The notes: generated by a model from the sequence alone, not told the origin. A stretch of 64,000 nt of DNA from Streptomyces tirandamycinicus (GCF_003097515.1 NZ_CP029188.1:3536501-3600500); one strand, 5' to 3'. Counted from the stretch's first letter, positions 15,961 to 24,915 are shown. Made by a program: numbers and translations.

Positions 15961-18240
15961 TCAGGCCCCGGTGGGCGGCTGCCGGTCCGCCCCGCCCCGG
16001 CGGCGCAGTGCCGCCACACGGCGGTACAGCTCGACCGCCTCGCCGCCCCGGCCGAGTTGCTCCAGGCAGTGGGCCTGGTCGTTGCGGCTGGCCAGGGCGT
16101 CGGGATGGTCGGCGCCCAAGACGCGCTCGCGGGCCTCGGCCACCTGCCGGTAGACGGCGAGCGCGTCGCTCCAGCGGCCCAGCCAGCCGAGGCCGACCGC
16201 GACCTCCCGGCGGCTGACGAGGGTGTCCGGATGGTCGGGGCCCAGGACCCGCTCGCGGATCGCGCAGACGTCGCGTGCCTCGGCCAGCGCCTCCTCCCAG
16301 CGGGCGAGCCGGCCCAGGTTGACGCCGAGCCCGTGGCGGGCCCGCAGGGTCTCCGGGTCCGCGGCACCGTGGGCCCGGGTGCCGTCGGCCACCAGCGCCC
16401 GGTACTGCTCCACCGCCTCGGCGCTCCGGCCGAGGCGGGCGAGGCTGATCCCGATCTCGTAGCGTGCGGCGAGGGTGTCCGGGTGGTCCGGGCCGAGCGC
16501 CCCCGCGCGGGCCGCCGCCACGTCCCGGTAGGTCTGCAGGGCCTCGGTCCAGCGGCCCAGCCGCCCGAGGGCGTAGGCCACCTCGTAGCGGGTGGTGAGC
16601 GTGTCCGGATGTCCCGCGCCCAGCACCCTGGTGCGGGCCTCGGCGACCTCCTGCGCGGTGCGGTACGAGTCCTCGAGCCGGCCGAGGCGGCTCAGGTTGA
16701 AGGCGAGGTTGTGACGGCAGTGCAGGGTGTCGGGGTGGTCCGGCCCGGCGGTGCGTTCCCGGGAGGCGAGCACCGACGTGTACACCTGGTGCGCCTCGAA
16801 GTGCCGGCCGAGCCGGCCGAGCACGTACGCCATCTCCTGCCGGGCTGCCAGGGTCTCCGGGTGGTCGGGGCCCAGGGCGCGTTCACGGCCTTCGGCGACG
16901 CGACCGAACTCGCGGAGCGCGTCGGCCGCCCGGCCCGTCCTGCTGAGCGTGAAACCGACCTCGTAGCGGCTGGCGAGGGTGTCCGGATGGTCCGGGCCGA
17001 GTGCGTGCTCGCGTTCGGCGGCGACCGCGCGGTGCACCTCGCCCGCCTCCTCCCAGCGGCCGAGCCGCCCGAGGCTGAGGCCGGCGTTGTGCCGGCCGGT
17101 GAGTACGGCCAGCAGTTCGGGTGACGGGGTGGGCCGCTGCGGCCGCGGGAGCTTCACGGGCGCGGGGCCGCGCAGATCCACCCCGGTGGTCCACTCGCCG
17201 GTCAGGCCCGCCGTGAAGTCGGGCGGCGGGGCCGGCAGCGCGGAGACGGTGATCGCCTTGTGGCCGGTCGTCATGCCGCGGGTCCAGAACGGCAGCCCCG
17301 GCTCGGCTCCGCCGTGCGGGTACGGCAGCGGGTGCTGGTGCGGATGCTGGTGCTGGTGCGGCGGCGGGGTGCCGGCGGCGGGGACGGCCGTCGCACGCCC
17401 GGCACCGATCCTGCGGCGCAGGTCCCCGGCGTCGGCCGGCCGCTCCTCGGGTGTCTTCGCGAGCAGGCCGAGGACGATCTCCTCGATGAAGCCGGGGAGT
17501 TCCGGCCGGTGGCTGCGCAGCGGCCGGGGGGCGGTGTCCCGGTGGCCGACGAGGACGGACCAGGCGTCGCCGAGGTCGAACGGCGGCGCCCCGGTGGCTA
17601 TCTCGTACAGCACGCACCCCAGGGAGTACAGATCGCTGCGGTGGTCGACATGGCCGCCGGCGATCTGCTCGGGCGACATGTAGTGGGGGGTGCCCATGGC
17701 GATGCCCGTCCCGGTGAGACGGGAGGTGAATCCGATGTCGTGGCCGAGCCGGGCGATACCGAAGTCGCAGATCTTCACCGTGCCGTCGGTGAGCCGCATG
17801 ATGTTGGCGGGCTTCAGGTCCCGGTGGACGATGTTCTGCCCATGGGTGTAGGCGAGGGCGTCGGCGACCTGGTCCGCGATGTCGACGATGTCGGGCACCG
17901 GCAGCGGTTGCTGCTTGCCGTCCTCCATCAGCTGGCTCAGGTTGCGGCCCTCGAGCAGCTCCATCACCAGGTAGAGCACGCCCTCGTGCTCCCCGAAGTC
18001 ATGGACGACCGTCACCCCGCGGTGCTGCAGGGCCGCGGCGACCCTGGCCTCCCTGCGGAAACGCTCCCGCAGGACGCGCATGAACGTCCGGTCGTGCTGC
18101 GGCCCGAGGGGCTTGAGGCACTTGACCGCGACCCGCCTGCCCAGTGACTCGTCGCGGGCCCGCCACACCTCGCCCATGCCGCCCCGGCCGATCAGTTCGA
18201 GCAGCCGGTACCGGCCCTGGATCAGCCTGGTGTCCGCCAT
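15961..18240 (-). CDS. Serine/threonine protein kinase with C-terminal tetratricopeptide repeats
   Basis: The 759-aa protein has an N-terminal Hanks-type kinase (about 8-275): IGRGGMGEVWRA, VAVKCLK, IVHRDLKPANI, CDFGIARLG, GTPHYMSPEQIAG. A Pro/His-rich linker follows (a HQH repeat near 290). Then come eight complete 42-residue TPR units plus a partial ninth (pattern LGRLGRW..AL...GPDHPDTL..R), the TPR_10/12 type found in signalling ATPases. All catalytic residues are present. There is no transmembrane helix or PASTA domain, so it is cytosolic, and the TPR array is probably its target- or partner-binding surface. MADTRLIQGRYRLLE fixes the start at ATG 18240. Confidence 0.92.
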   Translation of the reverse strand: MADTRLIQGRYRLLELIGRGGMGEVWRARDESLGRRVAVKCLKPLGPQHDRTFMRVLRERFRREARVAAALQHRGVTVVHDFGEHEGVLYLVMELLEGRNLSQLMEDGKQQPLPVPDIVDIADQVADALAYTHGQNIVHRDLKPANIMRLTDGTVKICDFGIARLGHDIGFTSRLTGTGIAMGTPHYMSPEQIAGGHVDHRSDLYSLGCVLYEIATGAPPFDLGDAWSVLVGHRDTAPRPLRSHRPELPGFIEEIVLGLLAKTPEERPADAGDLRRRIGAGRATAVPAAGTPPPHQHQHPHQHPLPYPHGGAEPGLPFWTRGMTTGHKAITVSALPAPPPDFTAGLTGEWTTGVDLRGPAPVKLPRPQRPTPSPELLAVLTGRHNAGLSLGRLGRWEEAGEVHRAVAAEREHALGPDHPDTLASRYEVGFTLSRTGRAADALREFGRVAEGRERALGPDHPETLAARQEMAYVLGRLGRHFEAHQVYTSVLASRERTAGPDHPDTLHCRHNLAFNLSRLGRLEDSYRTAQEVAEARTRVLGAGHPDTLTTRYEVAYALGRLGRWTEALQTYRDVAAARAGALGPDHPDTLAARYEIGISLARLGRSAEAVEQYRALVADGTRAHGAADPETLRARHGLGVNLGRLARWEEALAEARDVCAIRERVLGPDHPDTLVSRREVAVGLGWLGRWSDALAVYRQVAEARERVLGADHPDALASRNDQAHCLEQLGRGGEAVELYRRVAALRRRGGADRQPPTGA

Positions 18241-18266
18241 CGCGTGCCGTCGCCCCCGTCGCTTCG

Positions 18267-19127
18267 CTACGCCCTCCCCGGCCCGTCCAGTATGGCCGCC
18301 TGTCTGCGCAGTTTGTACGGTGCGGGCCTGCTGCCGGGCCCGAGTCGCGCCATCGCCTTCAAGATGTGACCTGGCGGCAGCTGCCAGCGTACGCGCGGGG
18401 GGACGCAGCGCAGCGCGGCTCCCGTGGCGGCGAGCCGCCGGGTGACGCGTCCGGGCGGGGGCGCGGGGCGGCCGTAGAGTTCGTGGGCGTACGGGGGCAG
18501 CGCGTCGTACGCGAGCCCGGCGACGCGCCGCCAGATCAGTTCGCGCGCCGGGACGAGCAGCGTGGGGGCGGGCGGGCGGCGCAGGAAGTCGTCGACGAGG
18601 CGGGCGTCCGCACCGGCTGCCAACTCGGGCCGTACCGCGGCGAAGTAGCCGGCGAGCGCCGCTCCGGTGCCGGGGACGGAGGCCGGGTCGAGCCCGACGA
18701 GGCGGGCGCTGGTCCGGTGCTCGGCGATGTACCTGTCCGCCAGGGGGCCGGTGAGGGGGAACCCGGAGCGTCGCAGGACGTCCAGGTACGAGTCCACCTC
18801 GGCGCAGTGCACCCAGAGCAGCAGGTCCGGATCGTCCACGCCGAGGAGGCGGTGGATCCTGCGGACGCGCGCACCTGCCCGTTCGGCCGCCTCGGTGGTG
18901 CCGTAGGAGATGGTCCCGACGAAGTCCGCCGTGCGCAGCAGGCGGCCCCAGGCGTCCTTGCGGAAGTCGCTGTTGCTCATGACTCCGCGTACGGCCCGGG
19001 GGTGCAGGGCCTGGAGGTAGAGCGCACGGACCCCGGCGATCCACATCATGGGGTCGCCGTGCATCTGCCAGGTGACCGACGCGGGGCCGAACAGGCCGGG
19101 GTCCCGGTCGCCGGCTTCGCCCTTCAT
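18267..19127 (-). CDS. MpaB-type oxygenase (DUF2236)
   Basis: The 286-aa protein has the hallmarks of the DUF2236/MpaB/latex-clearing-protein-like haem oxygenase family: LFGPASVTWQMHGDPMMWIAGVRALYLQALHP near the start, SDFRKDAWGRLLRT, and LLLWVHCAEVDSYL with the conserved histidine. MpaB-like enzymes cleave or oxidise hydrophobic substrates, but most bacterial members have no known substrate. ATG 19127 (MKGEAGDRDPGLFGP) is chosen from the family N-terminus. It ends 26 bp before the TPR kinase start, so the two may be co-transcribed. Confidence 0.85.
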   Translation of the reverse strand: MKGEAGDRDPGLFGPASVTWQMHGDPMMWIAGVRALYLQALHPRAVRGVMSNSDFRKDAWGRLLRTADFVGTISYGTTEAAERAGARVRRIHRLLGVDDPDLLLWVHCAEVDSYLDVLRRSGFPLTGPLADRYIAEHRTSARLVGLDPASVPGTGAALAGYFAAVRPELAAGADARLVDDFLRRPPAPTLLVPARELIWRRVAGLAYDALPPYAHELYGRPAPPPGRVTRRLAATGAALRCVPPRVRWQLPPGHILKAMARLGPGSRPAPYKLRRQAAILDGPGRA

Positions 19128-19156
19128 ACGTCGACTCTGCCCCGCCGCCCCAGGCG

Positions 19157-19837
19157 TCACTCGCCGTTCCGGGTGCGCGGGGAGCCGTCACCGGGCGCGG
19201 CGAGGTGCTGGCTCACCGACACCACACCGTCCATCTGCTCCGTCAGCTTCACCAGGACGGGGATCTGGCGAGCCGCCTCCAGCCGTCCCTCCAGGGTGAC
19301 CCGTCCGTCGACGACATGGACGTCGACCGCGTCGGGTGCGAGGCCCAGCGCGGCCACCAGCACTTCCTCGATCACCTGGAGACGGATCTCGGCATCCGGA
19401 CGGAGGAACACCTGCAGCAGGTCGCGCCGTGTGACGATGCCGACCAGGCGGTTCTCCTCGTCGACGACGGGCATCCGCTCGACGCCGCGCCGCAGCATGG
19501 TCCGGGCGGCCTCGGCGATCGTCTCCTCGGCGTGCACGGTCACCGCGGGCGAGGACATCAGCCGCCCGGCGGTGAGCCCGTCGCGGCCGTCCCCGGGCAG
19601 GGCGCCGGTACCGGCCCAAGACGCGGGGATGGCAGGCCCGTTCCCGGTAGCGGCGGCCTGGCGAACCAGAAGGTCGGTCTCGGAGACGACGCCGACCACC
19701 CGGTCGTCCTCGTCGAGGACCGGGAGGCCGCTGATGTCGTGCTCGGCCAGCCGCTTGGCGACCTCCTTGAACGGGGTCGTCGGCACGACCGACACGACGT
19801 CCCCCACCATCAGGCTTCCGACCTTGCTGTGCTTCAT
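19157..19837 (-). CDS. CBS-domain pair plus BON domain protein
   Basis: The 226-aa protein has two CBS motifs (about 1-62 and 85-145; HDISGLPVLDEDDRVVGVVS and VERMPVVDEENRLVGIVTRR) followed by a BON domain (about 150-215) with VEDGRV-like DVHVVDGRVTLEGRL. CBS pairs usually bind adenosyl ligands; BON domains bind membranes or lipids. CBS proteins such as Rv2626c belong to the mycobacterial DosR regulon, which fits the stress-protein neighbours here. ATG 19837 begins MKHSKVGSLMVGDVV, the usual start of CBS proteins. A GGGTCCAATGGTCCC palindrome lies 148 nt upstream. Confidence 0.9.
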   Translation of the reverse strand: MKHSKVGSLMVGDVVSVVPTTPFKEVAKRLAEHDISGLPVLDEDDRVVGVVSETDLLVRQAAATGNGPAIPASWAGTGALPGDGRDGLTAGRLMSSPAVTVHAEETIAEAARTMLRRGVERMPVVDEENRLVGIVTRRDLLQVFLRPDAEIRLQVIEEVLVAALGLAPDAVDVHVVDGRVTLEGRLEAARQIPVLVKLTEQMDGVVSVSQHLAAPGDGSPRTRNGE

Positions 19838-20314
19838 GTTCGCCACTCCCGTCGAGCCGGCGCCCGCAGTGCGGGACGATCGAGCGGACCACGCACCCGG
19901 CGTCCTCCACGGCGTCCGCGCCTGCGACACCGCCATTCAACTGCGGCGGACCGGGACCCGCAGGGGCCGAACAGTCCGCCCGGCGGGTCCAATGGTCCCG
20001 CGGGCCGCTCCCGGGCACTCGGGCCGGACCGCGGCCCAGGTGGGAGCGGGTGGCGCGGGTCCGCTGTGGCCGAGGGCGCCCCCCTCCGTGCCCGCCGGTT
20101 CCCCCGTGGCCCGCCGGTTCCCCCGTGCCCGCGGGCGCGGGCGGCGGACACTGGGGACAGCGGAACGCAAAGAGGTGCCGCCGGGCCCCGGTGGTCCCGT
20201 CGCCCGGACACGGCGGCGCCCCGGCCCCGGCGGACGAGGCCGTGAGGCAGCCCGGACCGCAGGCGGGAACCGCGTACACCGCACGCAGGCGTGCCCCGGA
20301 CCTCGGAGGGAGCC
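19838..20314. other. Divergent promoter region between CBS-BON and universal stress protein
   Basis: This 477-bp gap contains no convincing gene. It holds a near-perfect palindrome at 19985-19999, a looser one at 20183-20198, and GGGACCCGCAGGGGCC at 19953-19968. All resemble DosR-type boxes. The ribosome-binding site GGAGGG of the stress protein lies at its right end. Confidence 0.6.
19985..19999. promoter_or_regulatory. Candidate DosR/OsdR-type box
   Basis: GGGTCCAATGGTCCC reads GGGACCATTGGACCC on the other strand and resembles the mycobacterial DosR core GGGACTTTCGGCCC. It lies in the divergent region between two genes of families found in DosR regulons. The assignment is inference; the factor would be the DevR-like regulator at 28288. 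Confidence 0.45.
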
Positions 20315-21199
20315 ATGAACGACGGAGCTTCGAGCGGCACCGGGAAGGGTGAGGTGATCGTCGGCCTCGACCCCCGGGACCGGTCGCGTGCGGCGGTCGC
20401 CTGGGCGGCGGCGGAGGCCCGGCTCAGGCGCCTGCCCCTGCGGCTGGTGGTGTCCGTGCCATGGCTCGTGGACACCCGGCACCTCGGCGACGAACCCCAG
20501 CGCACGACGTTGCGCAGGCAAGCCGGACAGGAGCTGGAGTCAGCGGCGGCATGGGTCGAGGCAGAGTACGCGCTGCCCGAAGTGATCATGGAGGTCTACG
20601 ACGGAAGCCCCGTCGCCGCGCTGACCTCGGGATCCCGGCATGCGCAGTCGGTCGTGGTCGGCTCACGCGACCTCAGCCGCCTCCAGGAGGTACTCGGCTC
20701 CGATTCGGTCGTGGTGCCCCTCGCCGCCCGCGCCCAGTGCCCCGTCGTCGTGGTCCGCGAACCGCCGACCGCCCGGACCGCGCGGACCTCGCGGCCGCGG
20801 CTGGTCGTCGGCATCGACGCGGACTCTCCCTCCTCCCCCGCCCTCGAGTTCGCCTTCGGCGAGGCGGCGCTGCGCGGCGCCGCGCTGAACGCGGTCTCCG
20901 TGGGCAGGCCGCCTCTGCTGCCGCTCGCCCGCCGCCGGCAGCGGGCGGAGGAACGGCGGCACGGGGCGCTCGCCCGGGCCGTCGCCGAATGCTCGAGCGG
21001 GTTCCCCGGCGTGCACGTCGAGCTGGAGGTGCCGACCGGCGACCCGGTGGAGGAACTCGTCAGGGCCTCCCGCACCGCTCTCGCCCTCGTCGTCGGCCGG
21101 TCGCGCCGTCATGCCGGCACCGGCGGCAGACTCGGACGCGTGGTGCACGGTCTACTGCACCGCGCGGGCTGCCCGGTGGTCGTCGTGCCCCCGCGGTAG
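20315..21199 (+). CDS. Universal stress protein, two UspA domains
   Basis: The 294-aa protein has tandem UspA domains. The first (about 10-150) has VIVGLDPRDRSRAAVAWA and VVVGSRDLSRLQEVLGSDS. The second (about 165-294) has VVGIDADSPSSPALEFA and ends LVVGRSRRHAGTGGRLGRV with GCPVVVVPPR. The G-x2-G-x9-G(S/T) ATP loop is degenerate in both, most clearly in the first. Two-domain Usps are a core class of the mycobacterial DosR regulon. ATG 20315 follows GGAGGG. It is divergent from the CBS-BON gene and may share its regulation. Confidence 0.92.
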   Translation: MNDGASSGTGKGEVIVGLDPRDRSRAAVAWAAAEARLRRLPLRLVVSVPWLVDTRHLGDEPQRTTLRRQAGQELESAAAWVEAEYALPEVIMEVYDGSPVAALTSGSRHAQSVVVGSRDLSRLQEVLGSDSVVVPLAARAQCPVVVVREPPTARTARTSRPRLVVGIDADSPSSPALEFAFGEAALRGAALNAVSVGRPPLLPLARRRQRAEERRHGALARAVAECSSGFPGVHVELEVPTGDPVEELVRASRTALALVVGRSRRHAGTGGRLGRVVHGLLHRAGCPVVVVPPR

Positions 21200-21724
21200 C
21201 GGCCCCGGGCCGGTCTCCGCAGCACGGGCCGGGTAACGGCTCCGCCGGGCGGAGACGCAAGCCCCCGGGCGACGCACGGGCCGTTCCGGCTCCGCGAGGC
21301 CGGGCGGGGCGGGAGACGGACGACCCACGGGCCCGGAGCCCGTCTTGTCACGACGCCCCACGGGCCCGGAGGCGTTGTCACCGCGTGCCGAACGCGCTGG
21401 CGTGGCATGGCGCGCGGGGCGATTCTGGAAGGGGTGCGCTCGTCCCCGCACGCCGGCCCTGGGGCGCCCCCGTCGCTCCTCGGAGTCCGCTGATCAAGGT
21501 GGGTGAGTCCGTGTACGGCAGAGGCACGACCGGCGGGGCCCGGCCGCTGCCGGGCCCCGCGACCGTGCCGGGGCCGGGCACCGGGACCACGCAGAAGGCC
21601 GCCCCGCGGACCGCCCCGGAACCGGGGACGAGGGTGCCGGAACCGGAGACGAGGGTGCCGGAGGCGACGGTTCCGGGGGCGAGGGCGGGGGCCGGGGCGA
21701 GCGGGGTCCGCGAGAAGCGGGGCC
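21200..21724. other. Non-coding region with 33-bp direct repeat and 18-21-bp GC-rich repeats
   Basis: No frame in this 525-bp stretch looks like protein on either strand. It contains CCCACGGGCCCGGAG twice (21324-21338 and 21357-21371, 33 bp apart, each followed by a GTCAC) and, near 21620-21690, repeats of GAGACGAGGGTGCCGGA. It probably includes the promoter of the SulP gene, but I see no clear -35/-10 pair. Confidence 0.6.
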
Positions 21725-23449
21725 ATGGCTGACCGCACCTCCGGAACGGGCGGCCGCCGGCACCGTGCCCTTCCCGCCCTCACGGTGCTCGGCGCGTACC
21801 GGCGGCGCTGGCTGCGCGGCGATCTGCTGGCCGGGGTCACCGTCGCCGCGTACCTGGTACCGCAGGTCATGGCGTACGCGAGTGTCGCGGGCCTGCCACC
21901 GGTCACGGGGCTGTGGGCGATCCTGCCGGGACTCGCCCTCTACGCGCTGCTCGGCTCGTCCCGGCTGATGTCGGTCGGCCCGGAGTCGACGACCGCGCTG
22001 ATGACCGCGACCGTCGTCGCACCACTCGCCGCGGGCGATCCCGCGCGGTACGCCGTCCTGGCGTCCGCTCTCGCCGTCACCGTCGCCCTCGTGTGCCTGG
22101 TGGCGTGGGCGGCGCGGCTCGGTTTCGTGGCCGATCTGCTGTCGCGGCCCGTGCTGATCGGCTATCTCACCGGCGTGGCACTGATCATGATGGTGGATCA
22201 GCTGACCACGCTGACGGGCGTACCGACGGAGGGGCCGGGCTTCTTCCGGCGGTTGGCGTCCTTCCTCTCCCACCTGGCCGAGGCGCATCCGGGAACGGTC
22301 GCCTTCAGCGCCGTGGCGCTGGTACTGCTCTTCGCCGCGCTGCGGCTCCCGGGGGCCTTTCCCGGACCGCTGCTGGTGGTGGCTCTCGGGACGGCCGCGG
22401 CGGCGGTGTTCGACCTGCAGGCCCGCGGCGTCGCGGTGGTCGGGGACGTCCCGGCGGGTCTGCCCGGCTTCGCCCTGCCGGACCTCGGCGAACTCCCCCG
22501 GCTGCTGCTGCCGGCCGTCGGGGTGCTGCTCGTCGGCTACACCGACTTCATCCTCACGGCCCGCGCCTTCGTCACGGACGAGGACGAACCGCGCCTGGAC
22601 CCCAACCAGGAACTGCTGGCCCTCGGCGCGGCGAACCTGGGCGCCGGTCTGCTGCGGGGGTTCCCGGTGAGCAGCAGCGCGAGCCGGACCGCGCTCGCCC
22701 GGTCGGTGGGGGCGCACACCCAGCTGTACGGGCTCGTCGCCGGAGCCGCCGTGGTGGGGGTGCTGCTCTTCCTCAGTCCGCTGCTCCGCAGCACACCGAC
22801 GGCCGTGCTGGGGGCGCTGGTCGTCTATGCGGCGGTCCGGATGATCGACCTGGCCGGGTACCGGCGGCTGGCGTCCTTCCGCCGCCGGGAGCTGCTGCTC
22901 GCGCTCGGCTGCCTCGTCGGGGTGCTCGTCCTGGACATCCTGTACGGCGTGCTGCTGGCCGTGGCCCTGTCGGTGGCCGAGCTGCTGAGCCGGGTCGCCC
23001 GCCCGCACGACGCCGTCCAGGGCCTGGTGCCGGGTATGGCGGGGATGCACGACGTGGACGACTACGCGGAGGCCCGGGTCGTTCCGGGGCTGCTGGTCTA
23101 CCGCTACGACTCACCGCTGTTCTTCGCCAACGCGGAGGACTTCCGCCGCCGCGCCCTGGCCGCCGTGGACGAGCAGGAGAACCCCGTACGGTGGTTCGTG
23201 CTCAACACCGAGGCGAACGTGGCGGTCGACATCACCGCCCTCGACTCGGTGGACGCCGTCCGCGCGGAACTGGCCGCCCGCGGCATCGTCTTCGCTCTGG
23301 CACGCGTCAAGCAGGACCTGCGGGCGGAGCTGGACGCCTACGGGCTGACCGCGTCGGTCGGCGAGGAGCGGATCTTCCCCACGCTGCCGACCGCCGTCGA
23401 GGCGTACCGGTCCTGGGTGCGTGACCAGGAAGGCCGCCCGGAACGGTAG
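21725..23449 (+). CDS. SulP-family inorganic anion transporter with STAS domain
   Basis: The 574-aa membrane protein imports sulfate, bicarbonate or another small anion. Hallmarks are AGVTVAAYLVPQVMAYASVA and LPPVTGLWAILPGLALYALL, with PESTTALM after them, about 11-12 hydrophobic segments to residue 430, and SSSASRTALARSVGAHTQLY. The cytosolic C-terminus has a STAS domain (about 455-565; YDSPLFFANAEDF, VAVDITALDSVDAV). ATG 21725 (MADRTSG) gives the normal length. In M. tuberculosis the SulP gene Rv1739c adjoins the DUF1876 gene Rv1738 in the DosR regulon, and here both families again occur in one neighbourhood. Confidence 0.92.
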   Translation: MADRTSGTGGRRHRALPALTVLGAYRRRWLRGDLLAGVTVAAYLVPQVMAYASVAGLPPVTGLWAILPGLALYALLGSSRLMSVGPESTTALMTATVVAPLAAGDPARYAVLASALAVTVALVCLVAWAARLGFVADLLSRPVLIGYLTGVALIMMVDQLTTLTGVPTEGPGFFRRLASFLSHLAEAHPGTVAFSAVALVLLFAALRLPGAFPGPLLVVALGTAAAAVFDLQARGVAVVGDVPAGLPGFALPDLGELPRLLLPAVGVLLVGYTDFILTARAFVTDEDEPRLDPNQELLALGAANLGAGLLRGFPVSSSASRTALARSVGAHTQLYGLVAGAAVVGVLLFLSPLLRSTPTAVLGALVVYAAVRMIDLAGYRRLASFRRRELLLALGCLVGVLVLDILYGVLLAVALSVAELLSRVARPHDAVQGLVPGMAGMHDVDDYAEARVVPGLLVYRYDSPLFFANAEDFRRRALAAVDEQENPVRWFVLNTEANVAVDITALDSVDAVRAELAARGIVFALARVKQDLRAELDAYGLTASVGEERIFPTLPTAVEAYRSWVRDQEGRPER

Positions 23450-23549
23450 CGGCGGGAGGCGGAAGCGCGAGCTCCGCGGCGGGGATGCCGAGGACTCCGG
23501 CGCCGCCGCCGGCCCGTCGTGCGGGCCGCGCCGTGTACCCGCGGCGGGC

Positions 23550-24728
23550 TCAGCGCCGTACCCGCGGCATCCCGAGCCCGATCCAGGAGATGATCTCGCG
23601 CTGGATCTCGTTGTTGCCGCCGCCGAAGGTGAAGATCACGGCGGACCGGTAGCCGCGCTCCAGCTCGCCGTGGAGGACGGCCCCGGCCGAGCCCTCCTTG
23701 AGCGGGCCCGCGGCCCCGACGACCTCCATCAGCCACGCGTAGGCGTCACGGCGGGCCTCGGACCCGTACACCTTCACGGCCGAGGCGTCCTGCGGGGTGA
23801 TCGTGCCGTCCTGGACGGCGCCGACCATCCGCCAGTTGAGCAGCCTCATCGCGTCGAGCCGGGTGTGCGCACGGGCGAGGCGCCCCCGCACCCAGCCGAG
23901 GTCGATGACGCGCCGCCCGTCGGCGAGCTTGGTCCCCGCCGCCCAGCGCTGGACGTCGTGGAGGGCGCGGACGGCCATGGTGCCGTGGGCGGCGAGGGTG
24001 ACGCGCTCGTGGTTGAGCTGGTTGGTGATCAGCCGCCACCCCTGGTTCTCCTCGCCCACCCGCCGGGAGACGGGCACACGGACGTTCTCGTAGTAGCCGG
24101 CGGTGGTGTCGTGGGAGGCCAGGGTGTTGATCACCGTGAAGGAGTACCCCGGGTCGGAGGTCGGCACGAGCAGCATGGTGATGCCCTTGTGCGGCGGGGC
24201 GTCCGGGTCGGTGCGGACGGCGAGCCACACCCATTCGGCCGTGTCACCGTTGGTGGTCCAGATCTTCTGGCCGTTGACGACGTAGGTGTCGCCCTCGCGT
24301 ACGGCACGGGTCCTGAGGGCGGCGAGATCGGTCCCGGCGCCCGGCTCGCTGTAGCCGATCGCGAAGTCGATCTCGCCGGACAGGATCCGGGGCAGGAAGT
24401 ACGCCTTCTGCTCGTCGGTGCCGTACTGCATGATCGTCGGGCCGACGGTGTTCAGCGCCATGAGCGGGAGCGGCACACCCGCCTGGGCGGCCTCGTCGAA
24501 GAAGACGAACTGCTCCAGCGGTGTCAGACCGCGTCCGCCGTACTCCTCCGGCCAGCCGACGCCGAGCCAGCCGTCGGCGCCGAGCCGGCGGATCGTCTCC
24601 CGGTAAAAGCGCTTCCGCTCGGCGTGGTCCACGTGGCGGGCGTAGGCGTTGTCGGGCACGAGTCCGGCGAAGTAGGCACGCAACTCGGTGCGTAACCGCT
24701 TCTGTCCCGGTGTGTACTCCAGGTGCAC
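23550..24728 (-). CDS. Acyl-CoA dehydrogenase
   Basis: The 392-aa FAD enzyme introduces the alpha-beta double bond in acyl-CoA thioesters. Family segments are GWPEEYGGRGLTPLEQFVFF, GYSEPGAGTDLAALRTRAV, VVNGQKIWTTNG, and near the C-terminus TFGGGNNEIQREIISWIGLG. The GTG start at 24728 (VHLEYTPGQKRLRTELRAYF) follows GGAGGGA and matches the family start; longer frames upstream do not. A 17-bp inverted repeat shared with the acyl-CoA synthetase operon lies 171 nt upstream. Chain length and stereochemistry cannot be told from the sequence. Confidence 0.92.
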   Translation of the reverse strand: MHLEYTPGQKRLRTELRAYFAGLVPDNAYARHVDHAERKRFYRETIRRLGADGWLGVGWPEEYGGRGLTPLEQFVFFDEAAQAGVPLPLMALNTVGPTIMQYGTDEQKAYFLPRILSGEIDFAIGYSEPGAGTDLAALRTRAVREGDTYVVNGQKIWTTNGDTAEWVWLAVRTDPDAPPHKGITMLLVPTSDPGYSFTVINTLASHDTTAGYYENVRVPVSRRVGEENQGWRLITNQLNHERVTLAAHGTMAVRALHDVQRWAAGTKLADGRRVIDLGWVRGRLARAHTRLDAMRLLNWRMVGAVQDGTITPQDASAVKVYGSEARRDAYAWLMEVVGAAGPLKEGSAGAVLHGELERGYRSAVIFTFGGGNNEIQREIISWIGLGMPRVRR

Positions 24729-24898
24729 GGGTCCCTCCAGGCGTCTCGTGCCGGCGCGCGGTCCTGCGGTCCTGCGGTCCTGCGGCGGCACAGAGTAGAA
24801 CGCGTTGCAGGAATCCGGAAGAGACGTGCGGGGGCCGGATGCACGGGTACCCGCCGTGGCCCCCCCGGCGGCCGGTCCTCCTCCCTTCCGGCGAGTGG

Positions 24899-24915
24899 CT
24901 GAAACTGCATCAGAA
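24899..24915. promoter_or_regulatory. Inverted-repeat operator candidate, second copy
   Basis: CTGAAACTGCATCAGAA is the reverse complement of TTCTGATGCAGTTTCAG and differs by one base from TTCTGATGCAGTGTCAG at 8348-8364. It lies between the divergent acyl-CoA dehydrogenase and exported beta-propeller genes. Confidence 0.55.

Noticed and set aside
15961..19127. Biosynthetic gene cluster around the kinase and MpaB oxygenase
   Set aside because: No core biosynthetic enzyme, carrier protein or tailoring set is present.
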